DNA of 64,000 bases from Bradyrhizobium sp. URHD0069 (GTDB taxonomy: Bacteria > Pseudomonadota > Alphaproteobacteria > Rhizobiales > Xanthobacteraceae). The stretch covers positions 1-64,000 of the forward strand of contig NZ_JNIJ01000014.1 in NCBI RefSeq assembly GCF_000701345.1. Direction: 5' to 3'. The notes beneath the pieces were generated by a model, which saw only the letters and a list, made by a program, of their open reading frames with translations, made no database searches and had not been told where the DNA came from. Shown in pieces: positions 30,283 through 42,662 of this stretch. The number at the start of each line of letters is the position of its first letter. The stretch's first letter is position 1. Position numbers and translations under genes: made by a program.

Positions 30283-32493
30283 ATGGATTATTCCACGCGT
30301 GCCAGCACCTCATCCGTATCATCGGCGCGCGTCGTCGATGTGCTGGTGCCGGTCGCGCTCAATCAGACCTATTCCTACCGGGTGCCGCGCGGCATGGATT
30401 TGGCGCCGGGCGACGTGGTGTCCGTGCCGCTCGGTCCGCGCGAGGTGGTCGCGGTGGTGTGGGCGGAAAACGCCAATCCAGATCCGCGGCTGCACAATCG
30501 TCTCAAGGATGTCGGCGAAAAGCTCGATGTGCCGCCGTTGAAAGAGGAACTGCGCTCTCTTGTCGATTGGGTCGCCAACTACACGCTGTCGGCGCGCGGT
30601 ATGGTGCTGCGGATGACGCTGCGGATGGGCGAACATCTCGGGCCCGAGCGGGTGCGGATGGGCGTGCGTTTGATCGGCGTCGTACCCAAACGCATGACGC
30701 CGGCGCGACGCCGGCTGATCGAGCTGCTGTCGGACGGTTTGCTGCATGGCAAATCCGAAGCCGCGAAGGAAGCCGGCGTCAGCGCCGGCGTCGTCGATGG
30801 TCTCGTCGACGAAGGCACGCTGGCGACCGAGCCGATGCCGCGCGCGCTGGCGCCGCCCGCGCCCGATCCGTCATTCGCTGTGCCTGATTTCTCCCGCCAG
30901 CAGCGCACCGCCGTGGATGCGATGCGCGCGCTCGCGGCGAACGGCAGTTTTCATGTCGCGCTGCTCGACGGCGTTACCGGTTCGGGCAAGACCGAGGTCT
31001 ATTTCGAAGCCGTTGCGGAAGTCATCCGCCGCGGCAGGCAGTCGCTGATCCTGATGCCGGAGATCGCGCTGACCGGGCAGTTCCTCGACCGCTTTGCGCG
31101 TCGTTTCGGTGTGCGGCCGCTGGAATGGCATTCCGAACTGACGCCGCGCACGAGGCAACGCAATTGGGCCGCGATCGCGGCGGGCGAAGCGCCGGTCGTG
31201 GTCGGCGCGCGCTCCGCGCTGTTTCTGCCCTATGCCGATCTCGGCCTGATCGTGGTCGATGAAGAGCACGACCAGGCCTACAAGCAGGACGAAGGCGCCC
31301 ATTACCATGCCCGTGACATGGCGGTGGTGCGGGCGCATATCGCGAAAATTCCGATCGTGCTGGCCTCGGCGACGCCGTCCCTCGAGTCTGAGGTCAACGC
31401 GCGCAAGGGCCGCTATCAGCGCGTGGTGCTGCCGTCGCGGTTCGGCGGCCAGCACATGCCGCATATCGAGCCGATTGATTTGCGGCGCGAAGCGCCGGGG
31501 CGCGGCCGCTTCATCTCGCCGCGGCTCGCGGAGCAAATTCAGATTGCGGTCGAGCGGCGCGAGCAGGCGCTTTTGTTTCTCAACCGCCGCGGCTATGCGC
31601 CGCTGACGCTGTGCCGGGCCTGCGGCCATCGCTTTGCCTGCACGATCTGCGACGCCTGGCTGGTCGATCATCGCTTTCGCCAGCGTCTCGTCTGCCACCA
31701 CTGCGGCTTCTCGATGCCGCGCCCGCATGTCTGTCCGCACTGCGCGGCGGAGGAATCGCTGGTGGCGGTCGGCCCCGGCGTCGAACGCCTGCAGGAAGAA
31801 GCAGCGGCGCTGTTTCCGGATGCGCGCACCATGGTGCTGTCGAGCGACCTGATCACCTCGATCGAGACCATGCGCACCGAATTGAACGAGATCGCGGAAG
31901 GCCGTGTCGATATCATTATCGGCACCCAATTGGTGGCGAAGGGCCACAATTTCCCGCGATTGAATTTGGTTGGCGTGGTCGATGCCGATTTGGGGCTCGG
32001 CAATGGCGATCCGCGCGCCGCCGAGCGGACGTTTCAGTTGCTCAACCAGGTGATCGGGCGCGCCGGGCGCGATCAGGGCCGCGGTGTCGGCTATCTGCAG
32101 ACCCATCAGCCGGAGCACCCCGTCATGAAGGCGCTGGTAGCGTGCGACCGCGAGGCGTTTTACGCCAGCGAAATCGAGGCGCGCGAGCGCGCCGGCTATC
32201 CTCCGTTCGGCCGGCTCGCAAGCCTGATCATTTCCGCGGGCGATCGCCCCACGGCGGAGGGTTTTGCGCGCAAGCTGGCCGCGATCGCGCCGATCGACCC
32301 GCGGATCCAGGTATTGGGACCGGCCGAAGCCCCGCTCGCGGTCATCAGGGGACACTATCGTTTCCGTCTGCTGGTGAAATCACTGCGCAATGTGGATTTG
32401 TCGGAATATTTGCGCGAATGGCTCGCGGCGGGTCCGAAGACCAAAGGCAACCTCAAGCTCGAGGTCGACGTCGATCCGCAGAGTTTTTTGTGA
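30283..32493 (+). CDS. priA: Primosomal protein N' (replication restart helicase PriA)
   Basis: A 736-residue superfamily 2 helicase that reloads the replisome at stalled forks. The N-terminal DNA-binding region starts VVDVLVPVALNQTYSYRVP; helicase motifs include Walker A GVTGSGKTEVY, the DEEH box (VVDEEHDQAYKQ) and a C-terminal motif VIGRAGRDQGRG. Eight cysteines in the zinc region (CRACGHRFACTIC and CHHCGF...CPHC) are present. ATG 30283 gives the usual start; the frame is open to 30052, but this overlaps xerC. About 170 bases separate the divergent starts. Confidence 0.96.
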   Translation: MDYSTRASTSSVSSARVVDVLVPVALNQTYSYRVPRGMDLAPGDVVSVPLGPREVVAVVWAENANPDPRLHNRLKDVGEKLDVPPLKEELRSLVDWVANYTLSARGMVLRMTLRMGEHLGPERVRMGVRLIGVVPKRMTPARRRLIELLSDGLLHGKSEAAKEAGVSAGVVDGLVDEGTLATEPMPRALAPPAPDPSFAVPDFSRQQRTAVDAMRALAANGSFHVALLDGVTGSGKTEVYFEAVAEVIRRGRQSLILMPEIALTGQFLDRFARRFGVRPLEWHSELTPRTRQRNWAAIAAGEAPVVVGARSALFLPYADLGLIVVDEEHDQAYKQDEGAHYHARDMAVVRAHIAKIPIVLASATPSLESEVNARKGRYQRVVLPSRFGGQHMPHIEPIDLRREAPGRGRFISPRLAEQIQIAVERREQALLFLNRRGYAPLTLCRACGHRFACTICDAWLVDHRFRQRLVCHHCGFSMPRPHVCPHCAAEESLVAVGPGVERLQEEAAALFPDARTMVLSSDLITSIETMRTELNEIAEGRVDIIIGTQLVAKGHNFPRLNLVGVVDADLGLGNGDPRAAERTFQLLNQVIGRAGRDQGRGVGYLQTHQPEHPVMKALVACDREAFYASEIEARERAGYPPFGRLASLIISAGDRPTAEGFARKLAAIAPIDPRIQVLGPAEAPLAVIRGHYRFRLLVKSLRNVDLSEYLREWLAAGPKTKGNLKLEVDVDPQSFL

Positions 32494-32512
32494 TCGCAAG
32501 TAGCCCGCTACC

Positions 32513-32575
32513 GTGATTGCGAGCGGGCCGCGCGAATGCGCGGATGACAGGCTCCGCGAAGCAATCCTGCTCGCA
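32513..32575. repeat. Dispersed intergenic repeat
   Basis: Contains GATTGCGAGCGGGC, a GCGCGAATGCGC inverted core and GATGACAGGCTC (32543-32554). The last element recurs at 54954-54965, also after a GCGCGCATGCGCGC core. It is in the gap between priA and the rlpA-like gene, after both stops. Confidence 0.6.
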
Positions 32576-32595
32576 AGGATGAGCGAGATTGCACG

Positions 32596-32626
32596 AAAAA
32601 GCCTGCCGTCACTTGTGACGACAGGC
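32596..32626 (-). terminator. Intrinsic terminator of the rlpA-like gene
   Basis: On the minus strand GCCTGTCGTCAC, AA, GTGACGGCAGGC (12-bp stem with one G-T pair) is followed by TTTTT. It lies 70 bases past the stop at 32696. Confidence 0.85.
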
Positions 32627-32695
32627 CCCGTTTTACTCGCCGCAACGCTACCGAACGTTTGGTGGACAGAAGAGGCGTTTGCACCCTTGAAGGGG

Positions 32696-33214
32696 TTACT
32701 GCACCTCTGCGACGACGCGGCCGACGCCGGCGCTGGTCAGACCGATCGCGCGGGCGGCGCCCGTGGACAGGTCCAGCACGCGGCCGCGGATGAACGGGCC
32801 GCGGTCGTTGATGGTGACGACGACGCTACGGTCGCCACGGGTCACCTTCAGCTTGGTACCGAACGGCAGGCTGCGGTGGGCCGCGGTCATGGCGTTCTGA
32901 TTGAAGCGCTGGCCGGATGCGGTCTTGCTGCCGGATTCGTTGCCGTAAAACGACGCGATCCCCGCGAAGCTATGTCCCGAGACCGAGGAGGGGGCGATCG
33001 AAGCGTTGGCGTTGCGCCAGGACCCCTTGGCAGAGCCTGCGGGAGATTTGCTTGCGTGATGGGAATGATGATGGTGGTGGCGGTGATGATGATGCTTGGA
33101 CTTGGCCGAGGCTTCGGTGATGCTTCCGCCGACCAGAAGTGTTGCGGCGAACATAGCAATCGCGGTGCGCGACTGGGTTACGTTTCCCAGCGCCAGCCTT
33201 TTAAGCTTTAGCAT
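32696..33214 (-). CDS. RlpA-like double-psi beta-barrel protein with His-rich linker
   Basis: A 172-residue secreted protein. A signal-like N-terminus ends near ASA, followed by a striking histidine-rich stretch (11 His in 13 residues, HHHHRHHHHHSHH) at about 41-53, then a double-psi beta-barrel domain with GIASFYG, SGQRFNQNAMTAAHRSLPFGT and VTINDRGPFIRGRVLDLS, the RlpA core. No SPOR domain is present. RlpA cleaves naked glycan strands in some bacteria; activity here is inferred. The His tract may bind metal. ATG 33214 (MLKLKRL) is followed by the hydrophobic segment; an in-frame upstream extension to 33271 is less likely. Confidence 0.85.
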   Translation of the reverse strand: MLKLKRLALGNVTQSRTAIAMFAATLLVGGSITEASAKSKHHHHRHHHHHSHHASKSPAGSAKGSWRNANASIAPSSVSGHSFAGIASFYGNESGSKTASGQRFNQNAMTAAHRSLPFGTKLKVTRGDRSVVVTINDRGPFIRGRVLDLSTGAARAIGLTSAGVGRVVAEVQ

Positions 33215-33874
33215 TATTGGTCCCTCGAGATAGTATTGCCACATGTGTGGCAAGTGGAGCCCCCGCCCCACTTTGCGTGTTCGCCGTTTGGTCGGCTAAT
33301 AAGGCGTAAACGGGGCAGTAAATCATTTTGTCTCTCGCCGAGATGTCTTCTACCGAACGAGGCTAATCGATGAACGTTCCGTGGCAATACGAATTAATGG
33401 GATTCTTACGTTATGATTACTTGGCAATACTGGCGAACGAAGTCATCCTCCTCCGCGAGGAGGGTTTTCAGCAAGTAATAGCGACGATCGAATGTTCGGC
33501 CGGGAGTCGCCGTTCCTGCGTCTGGCTCATGAAGCCATGCATCCAGACCCGGAACAAACACCGCCGTCCGTGAACTTGCGATGCGTCGGCTCTGGGAGAG
33601 ACAGGCAAATTTGCGGCGAGCAGATCGAGGGCCCAAAAATGGCGCCTGGGAATCGCGGCGCAAAGGACATGCGACAAGGCATCGCCGGGTGCCGCCGTCA
33701 TGTTGCACCTGCGCTCTTGCTATGTTAGCAAAGCCGCGATTTTAACGATCCCGGTGCAACTCGTACCGGTCGAAAATCGAAGTCCCGCTTGAATTCCAAG
33801 GGCTTGGATCGCTAGGCGCCGCATCGTGGCGACGGTTTTTCCCTTGCGAATTTGACAGCAAAAAGAGCGCGCTC
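33215..33874. other. Gap before the atp genes
   Basis: About 660 bases without a gene I recognise. Several short open frames overlap on both strands with no family match and no convincing ribosome site. It contains a GAGGAGG-rich inverted segment near 33450-33465 and must include the atp operon promoter; TTGAAT (33789) with CTAGGC 17 bases on is a weak candidate. Confidence 0.5.
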
Positions 33875-35964
<2,090 letters not shown>

Positions 35965-36055
35965 CGCCGTCACGGCGGGGCTGTCATCGCAAGTCGACTT
36001 TTCCGACTTGCGCAAAATAATTAGAACAACGGGAGCTCGGAAAACGAGTTCCTAA

Positions 36056-36082
36056 GCATCCACGCTCTTTGAGCGTGGATGC
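36056..36082. repeat. Perfect 12-bp hairpin between atpA and atpG
   Basis: GCATCCACGCTC, loop TTT, GAGCGTGGATGC. No T-run follows, so it is not a standard terminator. It is part of a 216-base intercistronic insertion that also contains low-complexity repeat-like sequence (CAAGGCAAGGCGGG). Confidence 0.8.
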
Positions 36083-36180
36083 AAGGCAAGGCGGGAATGC
36101 GCGGCACAAGGCCGGGCATGACGAAAAAGAGGGGCTTGCGGTCGGGTCAAAAGATCGGATCGCCGGGGTGAACTAAAGAA

Positions 36181-37059
36181 ATGGCTTCACTTAAAGACAT
36201 GCGGGTCCGCATCGCCTCCACCAAGGCGACGCAGAAGATCACCAAGGCCATGCAGATGGTCGCGGCCTCAAAGCTGCGCCGCGCGCAGAGCGCCGCCGAA
36301 GCGGCGCGGCCCTATGCGGAAAAAATGGACGCGGTGATTTCCAACATTGCGACCGCGGCCGCGGGCTCTCCCGGCGCGCCGGCGCTGCTGGCCGGAACCG
36401 GCGAGGATCGGGTGCATCTGCTGCTGGTCTGCACTGGCGAACGCGGCCTGTCCGGAGCCTTCAACTCCTCGATCGTGCGTCTGGCCCGCGAGCGCGCGCT
36501 GGCGCTGATGAATCAGGGCAAAGAAGTCAAATTCTTCTGCGTCGGCCGTAAAGGCTACGAGCAGCTGCGCCGCACCTTCGAAAAGCAGATCGTGGAGAAC
36601 GTCGAGTTGCGCTCGGTGCGTCAGCTCGGCTTCGTCAACGCCGAAGATATCGCGAAGAAGGTCATCGCGCGGTTCGAGGCCGGCGAATTCGACGTCTGTA
36701 CCCTGTTCTATTCGCGCTTCAAATCAGTCATCGCGCAGGTGCCGACCGCGCAGCAGATCATTCCGCTGGTGGTGGAAGCCGAGCCTGCGAATGCCGGTCC
36801 GGCGACAGCTTACGAATATGAGCCGGAGGAAGACGAGATTCTCGCCGGTCTGTTGCCGCGCAATCTCGCGGTGCAGATCTTCCGCGCGCTCCTGGAGAAC
36901 AATGCCTCGTTCTACGGCGCGCAGATGAGCGCGATGGACAACGCCACCCGCAACGCCGGCGACATGATCCGCAAGCAGACCCTGATCTACAACCGAACCC
37001 GTCAGGCCATGATCACCAAGGAGCTAATTGAAATCATCTCCGGCGCCGAGGCGATCTGA
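36181..37059 (+). CDS. atpG: ATP synthase F1 subunit gamma
   Basis: A 292-residue central-shaft subunit. N-terminal coiled-coil helix [32 protein letters not shown] and the matching C-terminal helix [34 protein letters not shown] are both intact. Between them lies the Rossmann-like body. It is followed 27 bases later by an Ohr-like gene rather than directly by atpD. Confidence 0.98.
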   Translation: MASLKDMRVRIASTKATQKITKAMQMVAASKLRRAQSAAEAARPYAEKMDAVISNIATAAAGSPGAPALLAGTGEDRVHLLLVCTGERGLSGAFNSSIVRLARERALALMNQGKEVKFFCVGRKGYEQLRRTFEKQIVENVELRSVRQLGFVNAEDIAKKVIARFEAGEFDVCTLFYSRFKSVIAQVPTAQQIIPLVVEAEPANAGPATAYEYEPEEDEILAGLLPRNLAVQIFRALLENNASFYGAQMSAMDNATRNAGDMIRKQTLIYNRTRQAMITKELIEIISGAEAI

Positions 37060-37086
37060 TAGCCGCATGTCAACAGGAGGCGTTTC

Positions 37087-37491
37087 ATGGCTTATGTGAC
37101 ATCCGCGACGACCAAGGGCGGCCGTAACGGCCGTGCGATGCTGGACAATGGCGCGCTGGCGCTGGCCATGGCCGCGCCCAAGGAAATCGGCGGCGCCGGC
37201 GACGGGCACAATCCCGAGCAGCTGTTCGCGCTGGGTTATTCTTCCTGCTACGGGCAGGCGATCCTGCTGATTGCGAAGAAATACGGCCTCGACGGTCAGG
37301 CCGCGCGGGTGACCTGCGAGGTCACGCTGGATCAAAAGGACGGCGGCTTCGGCCTCGCCGTCGAACTCAAGGTTTCAATTCCTGGCGCCGATAAAGACAA
37401 GCTCCAGCAACTGGTTGAAGAAGCCCACACGGTCTGTCCGTATTCGAAGGCAACCAAGGGCAATATCCCCGTCAAGCTGACGGTCGTTTGA
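37087..37491 (+). CDS. Ohr/OsmC-family peroxidase inside the atp operon
   Basis: A 134-residue Ohr-type thiol peroxidase that reduces organic hydroperoxides. The two redox cysteines are C54 (GYSSCYGQA) and C117 (HTVCPYSKAT), as in Ohr, with the N-terminal YVTSATTKGGRNGRA and DNGALALAMAAPKEIGG strands. AGGAGG lies upstream of ATG 37087 at about 37076-37081. It sits 27 bases after atpG and 26 before atpD in the same direction, so is co-transcribed with F1 genes. The pairing may protect against lipid peroxides formed at the respiratory membrane, which is inference. Confidence 0.92.
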   Translation: MAYVTSATTKGGRNGRAMLDNGALALAMAAPKEIGGAGDGHNPEQLFALGYSSCYGQAILLIAKKYGLDGQAARVTCEVTLDQKDGGFGLAVELKVSIPGADKDKLQQLVEEAHTVCPYSKATKGNIPVKLTVV

Positions 37492-37496
37492 GATAG

Positions 37497-38960
<1,464 letters not shown>

Positions 38961-38962
38961 AC

Positions 38963-39051
38963 GGGCGAATGGCGAATAGGGAGTAGCGAGTAGATCAGAA
39001 CTATTCGCCCCGTCTTTGCCGCTCGCTATTCGCTAATCGCTACTCGCAGGT
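38963..39051. repeat. Inverted repeat-like segment between atpD and atpC
   Basis: GCGAATAGGGAGTAGCGAGTAG is followed about 40 bases later by CTCGCTATTCGCTAATCGCTACTCG, its imperfect reverse complement. Such runs of GCGAATAG/GAGTAGCGA units look like a dispersed repeat; here one copy is inserted inside the atp operon. A long stem would form in the transcript. Confidence 0.65.
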
Positions 39052-39059
39052 ACCCCCAC

Positions 39060-39467
39060 ATGGCCACGTTCCACTTCGATCTCGTCTCCCCCGAAAAGCT
39101 CGCTTTCTCCGGCGAGGTCGATCAGGTTGACGTTCCCGGCGTTGAGGGCGATTTCGGCGTGCTCGCCGGACATGCGCCTGTCGTGGCCGTGATCCGGCCG
39201 GGAATCCTGACTGTGAGGTCGGGCGGCACACATGAGAAGATTATCGTGCTCGGTGGTCTTGCCGAAATGTCCGAGAACGGTCTCACCGTGCTCGCCGATG
39301 TCGCCACCTCGATCCAGGATTTGGATCGGGCCATGTTCGCCGACAAGATTGCCGAGATGGAAGCCAAGCTCGCCGAGAAAGAGGGCTCGGAACTCGACCG
39401 CGCGATTGAGCGGCTCGATCATTTCAAGAGCATCCAGAGCCAGCTCAATACCACGGCGATGCACTAG
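39060..39467 (+). CDS. atpC: ATP synthase F1 subunit epsilon
   Basis: A 135-residue epsilon subunit. The N-terminal beta-sandwich begins [39 protein letters not shown], and a C-terminal helical hairpin ([14 protein letters not shown]) follows. It regulates F1 ATPase activity and couples to the c-ring. Last gene of the F1 cluster; a short palindrome TTGATCC-T-GGATCAA (39474-39488) follows the stop. Confidence 0.97.
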   Translation: MATFHFDLVSPEKLAFSGEVDQVDVPGVEGDFGVLAGHAPVVAVIRPGILTVRSGGTHEKIIVLGGLAEMSENGLTVLADVATSIQDLDRAMFADKIAEMEAKLAEKEGSELDRAIERLDHFKSIQSQLNTTAMH

Positions 39468-39489
39468 CGCTGGTTGATCCTGGATCAAG

Positions 39490-39657
39490 AGACACGCTCG
39501 ACTGTCCCGTCATATCCGCAAGATCGCTGGGATTTTTGCGACCGATGTTGCCGGCTACGGCAGGCTGGTTGCCGAGGACAAAGAGGAAAGGCTGCGGCGC
39601 ATCGCACCCTATCGAGAGGTGACCGACGACTGGGCGGACATCGGCTGTTGCTCATGA
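39490..39657 (+). pseudogene. Fragment of a class III adenylate cyclase gene
   Basis: One frame reads LSRHIRKIAGIFATDVAGYGRLVAEDKEERLRRI then TDDWADIG and stops at 39657. The pattern RKIA-I-A-DV-GY-RL-A-DEE is the start of the class III adenylate/guanylate cyclase catalytic domain common in rhizobia. There is no start codon in place, the second metal-binding Asp region and the rest of the domain are absent, and the frame ends soon after. It is a remnant; the origin may be one of many paralogues in such genomes. Confidence 0.6.
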
Positions 39658-39950
39658 ATTGGCATTTTTTCTGAGCCCACGGCCTCGTGCACTGCCACGA
39701 GAACGGGCTGGCTGCGAAATAACGTGACGCTGCGTCTTGTGTCCGCCCTGTATGGCGCCTTTATTCGCTTGCCTATCCTTATAAGGATCGATCCGCGCCG
39801 AGACCGACAGCCCAACGGCGCTTACCGGAACTTTATGCGGTGCGGGGCGTCTGGTACTCAGGCGCGGTCTGCTATTCAAGCGTTCCACGGTAGCCTGACA
39901 CCAGAATATTTTGCAGAGAGCCGCGCGTCCGTCGAGGGAAGGAGTTCCCC

Positions 39951-40733
39951 ATGATGGAGCACCGTACCAAAGTCGGGAATCGACTGTTAGCTGCATTGCC
40001 GCCAGCAGATTTTGATTTGCTCGCTCCTTATCTGCGGGAACCATCGCTAGAACGCGACGCCGTGCTGATACGATCGGGAGATCGAATTGAACAACTCTAT
40101 TTCCCCCGCAGCGGGACGATCTCGTTCATGTTGGAGATGCCGAACGGACAAACGGTTGCCACCGCGGTTATCGGGAATGAGGGAGCCGTGGGCATCGTCT
40201 CAGCGCTGAGCCCCTCCCGCTCTGCCATAACGGCAGTCGTATGTGTGCCCGGCGTCTCATGGCAAATCTCTGCAGCACGATTTAGTGCGGCCCTCAACCA
40301 AAGTAATGCCATCAGACATGTGGTTCAGACCCACACCAGGGCGCTGCTGGCGCAATTCCAGCACGTAGCCGCTTGCAATGCGCTGCACTCCGTCGAGTGC
40401 CGCATAGCCCGGTGGTTGCTCCACATCCGCGATCGAGTTGATGGTGACGTCCTACCGCTAACGCAAGAGACGCTTTCGGAATTGCTTGGAGTGCGACGAA
40501 CGACCGTGACGCATGTTGTACGCAAGCTCCGGATGTCGGGTGCTATCCGATCTGATCGGCGGGCTCTGATCGAGGTTGACAGATCGCGGCTCGAAGAAGC
40601 GGTATGCGAATGCTACGAGGTCATGCGCCGCAGAATCGATCAGATTGTCTCGCCGGAAGGAATGAGGCATCGCACTCACTCCGCGCAGGTGGGTGAGTTG
40701 CCCGCGCTCGAAATCCCCCTTTGGCCCCGCTAG
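39951..40733 (+). CDS. Crp/Fnr-family transcription regulator
   Basis: A 260-residue regulator. N-terminal cNMP-binding-like domain (about 10-130) with FPRSGTISFML, but it lacks the RAA-type cAMP signature, so a different ligand or none is likely. The C-terminal winged helix-turn-helix includes LTQETLSELLGVRRTTVTHVVRKLR (about 168-192). No Fnr-type N-terminal cysteine cluster is present. AAGGAG stands 7-12 bases before ATG 39951. It appears monocistronic, and its targets cannot be told. It resembles the group of ligand-uncertain Crp/Fnr proteins abundant in Bradyrhizobium. Confidence 0.9.
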   Translation: MMEHRTKVGNRLLAALPPADFDLLAPYLREPSLERDAVLIRSGDRIEQLYFPRSGTISFMLEMPNGQTVATAVIGNEGAVGIVSALSPSRSAITAVVCVPGVSWQISAARFSAALNQSNAIRHVVQTHTRALLAQFQHVAACNALHSVECRIARWLLHIRDRVDGDVLPLTQETLSELLGVRRTTVTHVVRKLRMSGAIRSDRRALIEVDRSRLEEAVCECYEVMRRRIDQIVSPEGMRHRTHSAQVGELPALEIPLWPR

Positions 40734-41011
40734 ATGAAGCGCGGCGGGACACGCGAACCCAAGGGGGCGACTAGTCCGGCCCGCGGGCAAGAGGCCACTA
40801 ACCGAATTGCGAAGGCCGACGCGTTTTCGCCATTCCTCAGCCGTCTGGCGCGGATCGCAGGGCGCAACTGTAGCCCTTCAGTTGATCGAGTTGTCCTCCC
40901 TTGTCGGTATCTTTGTCGGTAGTGAGCGATGCCGATCACTGCGGCGGCCGCATTCAGTGCGTTCACTCGGATGAAATGCTCCAGCGATTGGCAGTTGTCG
41001 TGGCCAACACA

Positions 41012-41200
41012 TCATCCGCGCTCTCTGGCTGGCTCGTAAAGCCAGGCTTCTTTGGCGAACCATTCGTGATTGGCTTGGCAGATTGAGCAGTAGGTGCTCG
41101 CGAAGAACACGGCACTACATCGAAAACTTTCGCGATCCGCTTTGATGCCGGTCGGGATTGCCTGTCCCGTTTGAGGGCATTTGATCATGACGGTGCCCAC
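41012..41200 (-). CDS. Small Cys-rich (zinc ribbon-like) protein
   Basis: A 62-residue protein starting at GTG 41200 (MGTVMIKCPQTGQAIPTG). It has cysteines in CPQTG, FRCSAV and YCSICQANHEWFA, a spacing that could form a small zinc ribbon, plus a conserved aromatic tail. I recall similar small proteins widespread in Bradyrhizobium, with no assigned function. The ribosome site AGGGAGA lies just upstream of the GTG, supporting this start over the internal ATG at 41188. It is one of many small soluble proteins of this kind, possibly DNA- or RNA-binding. Confidence 0.7.
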   Translation of the reverse strand: MGTVMIKCPQTGQAIPTGIKADRESFRCSAVFFASTYCSICQANHEWFAKEAWLYEPARERG

Positions 41201-41326
41201 CTTGATTCTCCCTGTTACCTGTTCGGCTTTGTTTCGCAAAGTGTCAGGGCGCGGGGTCGGTTGGATTGCAGCTCTTCTCGTGGAGCTTGCTCCAACCGAT
41301 CCAGGCGGCTCTTTTGTAAGTTCGAT

Positions 41327-41857
41327 TCAGGTGGCTTTCTGCAGAACTCTAGTGAAGCCGTTCTTGATCGGCTCGGCAGTCTCGGTCGCGACTTTCTGAA
41401 TGAGACTCCAAAGTTCCTTATTCTGCGCGGACGCGACCTCGAAGTTCTTGCGGCTCTGCGTGGCCGACAGTTTCATGATTTCCGACAGCGACTTCGTGCC
41501 CAGGAGATCGGTGAAAAAATCGAAAGCGGAGTTAGCGTTGACGCCCGAGATTTCGATCACTTTGATTCCGTAGTCGGTGGTGCTCATTGCGCTGGTAGAA
41601 TAGGTTTCGCGGAGAACCTCGGCTATTTCCCCCGAGGCAACCTTCATTTTTTCGCAATTTTCCTTCGCCTGCACCACGCTCTGCTCGGCGATTCCACCGA
41701 AGATTCCCGGCATCGCCATCTTGGGTAGTTCGAAAAGCGGCATATCAAAGCCTCGCTTTTCGGTAGCCTGGACGTTCGCATTCGGTGGATTAGTCTTCGC
41801 TTCGACTTTCACATCGGCATCTTTCACTGGCTTTGTTCCTTTCAAATGAAACTCCAA
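41327..41857 (-). CDS. Phasin family protein
   Basis: A 176-residue phasin, predicted to coat polyhydroxyalkanoate granules. The phasin domain starts near PLFELPKMAMPGIF and continues through AEQSVVQAKENCEKMKVASGEIAEVL and DFFTDLLGTKSLSEIMKLSATQSRKNFE, a long amphipathic helical pattern. The N-terminal 40 residues are charged and variable. Start choice between ATG 41857 and a downstream in-frame GTG is uncertain. No PHA-synthesis gene is in the window, so the storage role is from the family. Confidence 0.87.
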   Translation of the reverse strand: MEFHLKGTKPVKDADVKVEAKTNPPNANVQATEKRGFDMPLFELPKMAMPGIFGGIAEQSVVQAKENCEKMKVASGEIAEVLRETYSTSAMSTTDYGIKVIEISGVNANSAFDFFTDLLGTKSLSEIMKLSATQSRKNFEVASAQNKELWSLIQKVATETAEPIKNGFTRVLQKAT

Positions 41858-42161
41858 TCAGCTGCAATGCGATTTGCGTCTCCGAATTCTTCCGAGGCAC
41901 ACGCTGCACCGCAGAAACTGAGGTCGAGAACCATCCCCAACCTCCACTGTGGTCAGGTGCTGCTGCGGATAACCGCCTCGCACCCGCCAAACCAAGGTAT
42001 GGCTGACTAAAGTCGGAGGCGTCCGTTCGCTTTCTGACTCTCGCTTTGGATTTTTTGAAATCGGGACGTATGCAGCGAGAAGCTCGTTGCAACCGGCGCT
42101 TGTGCCGCTTGCTGATCGCCGGGTGCCGTCGAATACGACCTTATCTAAGGGCGGCTGCTCA
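41858..42161. other. Gap between phasin and Nudix genes
   Basis: About 300 bases holding the phasin promoter region. No gene, RNA or clear repeat recognised. Confidence 0.5.
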
Positions 42162-42659
42162 TCAGACGAACTCCGCGAAACGTTTTGCCACCGTCCGATA
42201 CACATCGCGCCTGAAGGGCACCACCAGATCGGCGACGCGATCGAGTCGTTCCCATCGCCATTGGTCGAATTCCGCCGGCTGGCCGTTGCGCGGCGTCAGC
42301 GGATCGATTTCGTCATCGGAACCTGCGAAACGCAGGGCGAACCATTTTTGCCGCTGACCGCGAAATTTCGCCAAGCGATGCGATGACGGCTCCGCGAATG
42401 GCGGAAACTCGTAGGTTAGCCAATCGGTTTCGCCGAGATAGCTGGCGTTCGCCACGCCGGTCTCTTCCCACAATTCGCGCATCATCGCGTCACGCGGATT
42501 TTCATGGGCATCGATTCCTCCCTGCGGCATCTGCCATTCAAAGCCGGGAAGAATGATTTCCGGTCCGTCGTCCCGGAAGCGGCGTCCGACCAGCACTTGG
42601 CCGGAAGCGTTGAACAGCGCGATACCCACATTGGGCCGGTAGGGCTTGCTATCTGCCAA
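42162..42659 (-). CDS. RppH-type Nudix hydrolase, copy 1
   Basis: A 165-residue Nudix enzyme of the RppH/IalA subfamily, which removes pyrophosphate from RNA 5' ends or cleaves dinucleoside polyphosphates. Nudix box GGIDAHENPRDAMMRELWEETGV matches GX5EX7REUXEEXGU. It starts YRPNVGIALFNASGQVLVGRR and has the RppH-type WQMPQGGID and FRGQRQKWFALRF segments. The stop of the paralogue upstream lies three bases from its start, so the two are one transcription unit. Which copy is the main RppH is unclear. Confidence 0.9.
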   Translation of the reverse strand: MADSKPYRPNVGIALFNASGQVLVGRRFRDDGPEIILPGFEWQMPQGGIDAHENPRDAMMRELWEETGVANASYLGETDWLTYEFPPFAEPSSHRLAKFRGQRQKWFALRFAGSDDEIDPLTPRNGQPAEFDQWRWERLDRVADLVVPFRRDVYRTVAKRFAEFV

Positions 42660-42662
42660 GGC

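Noticed and set aside
30871..32355. 494-codon minus-strand frame over priA
   Set aside because: Antisense shadow; no domain recognised.
33370..33708. Short overlapping frames before the atp operon
   Set aside because: No homology, no ribosome sites, and both strands are open, so no gene can be supported.
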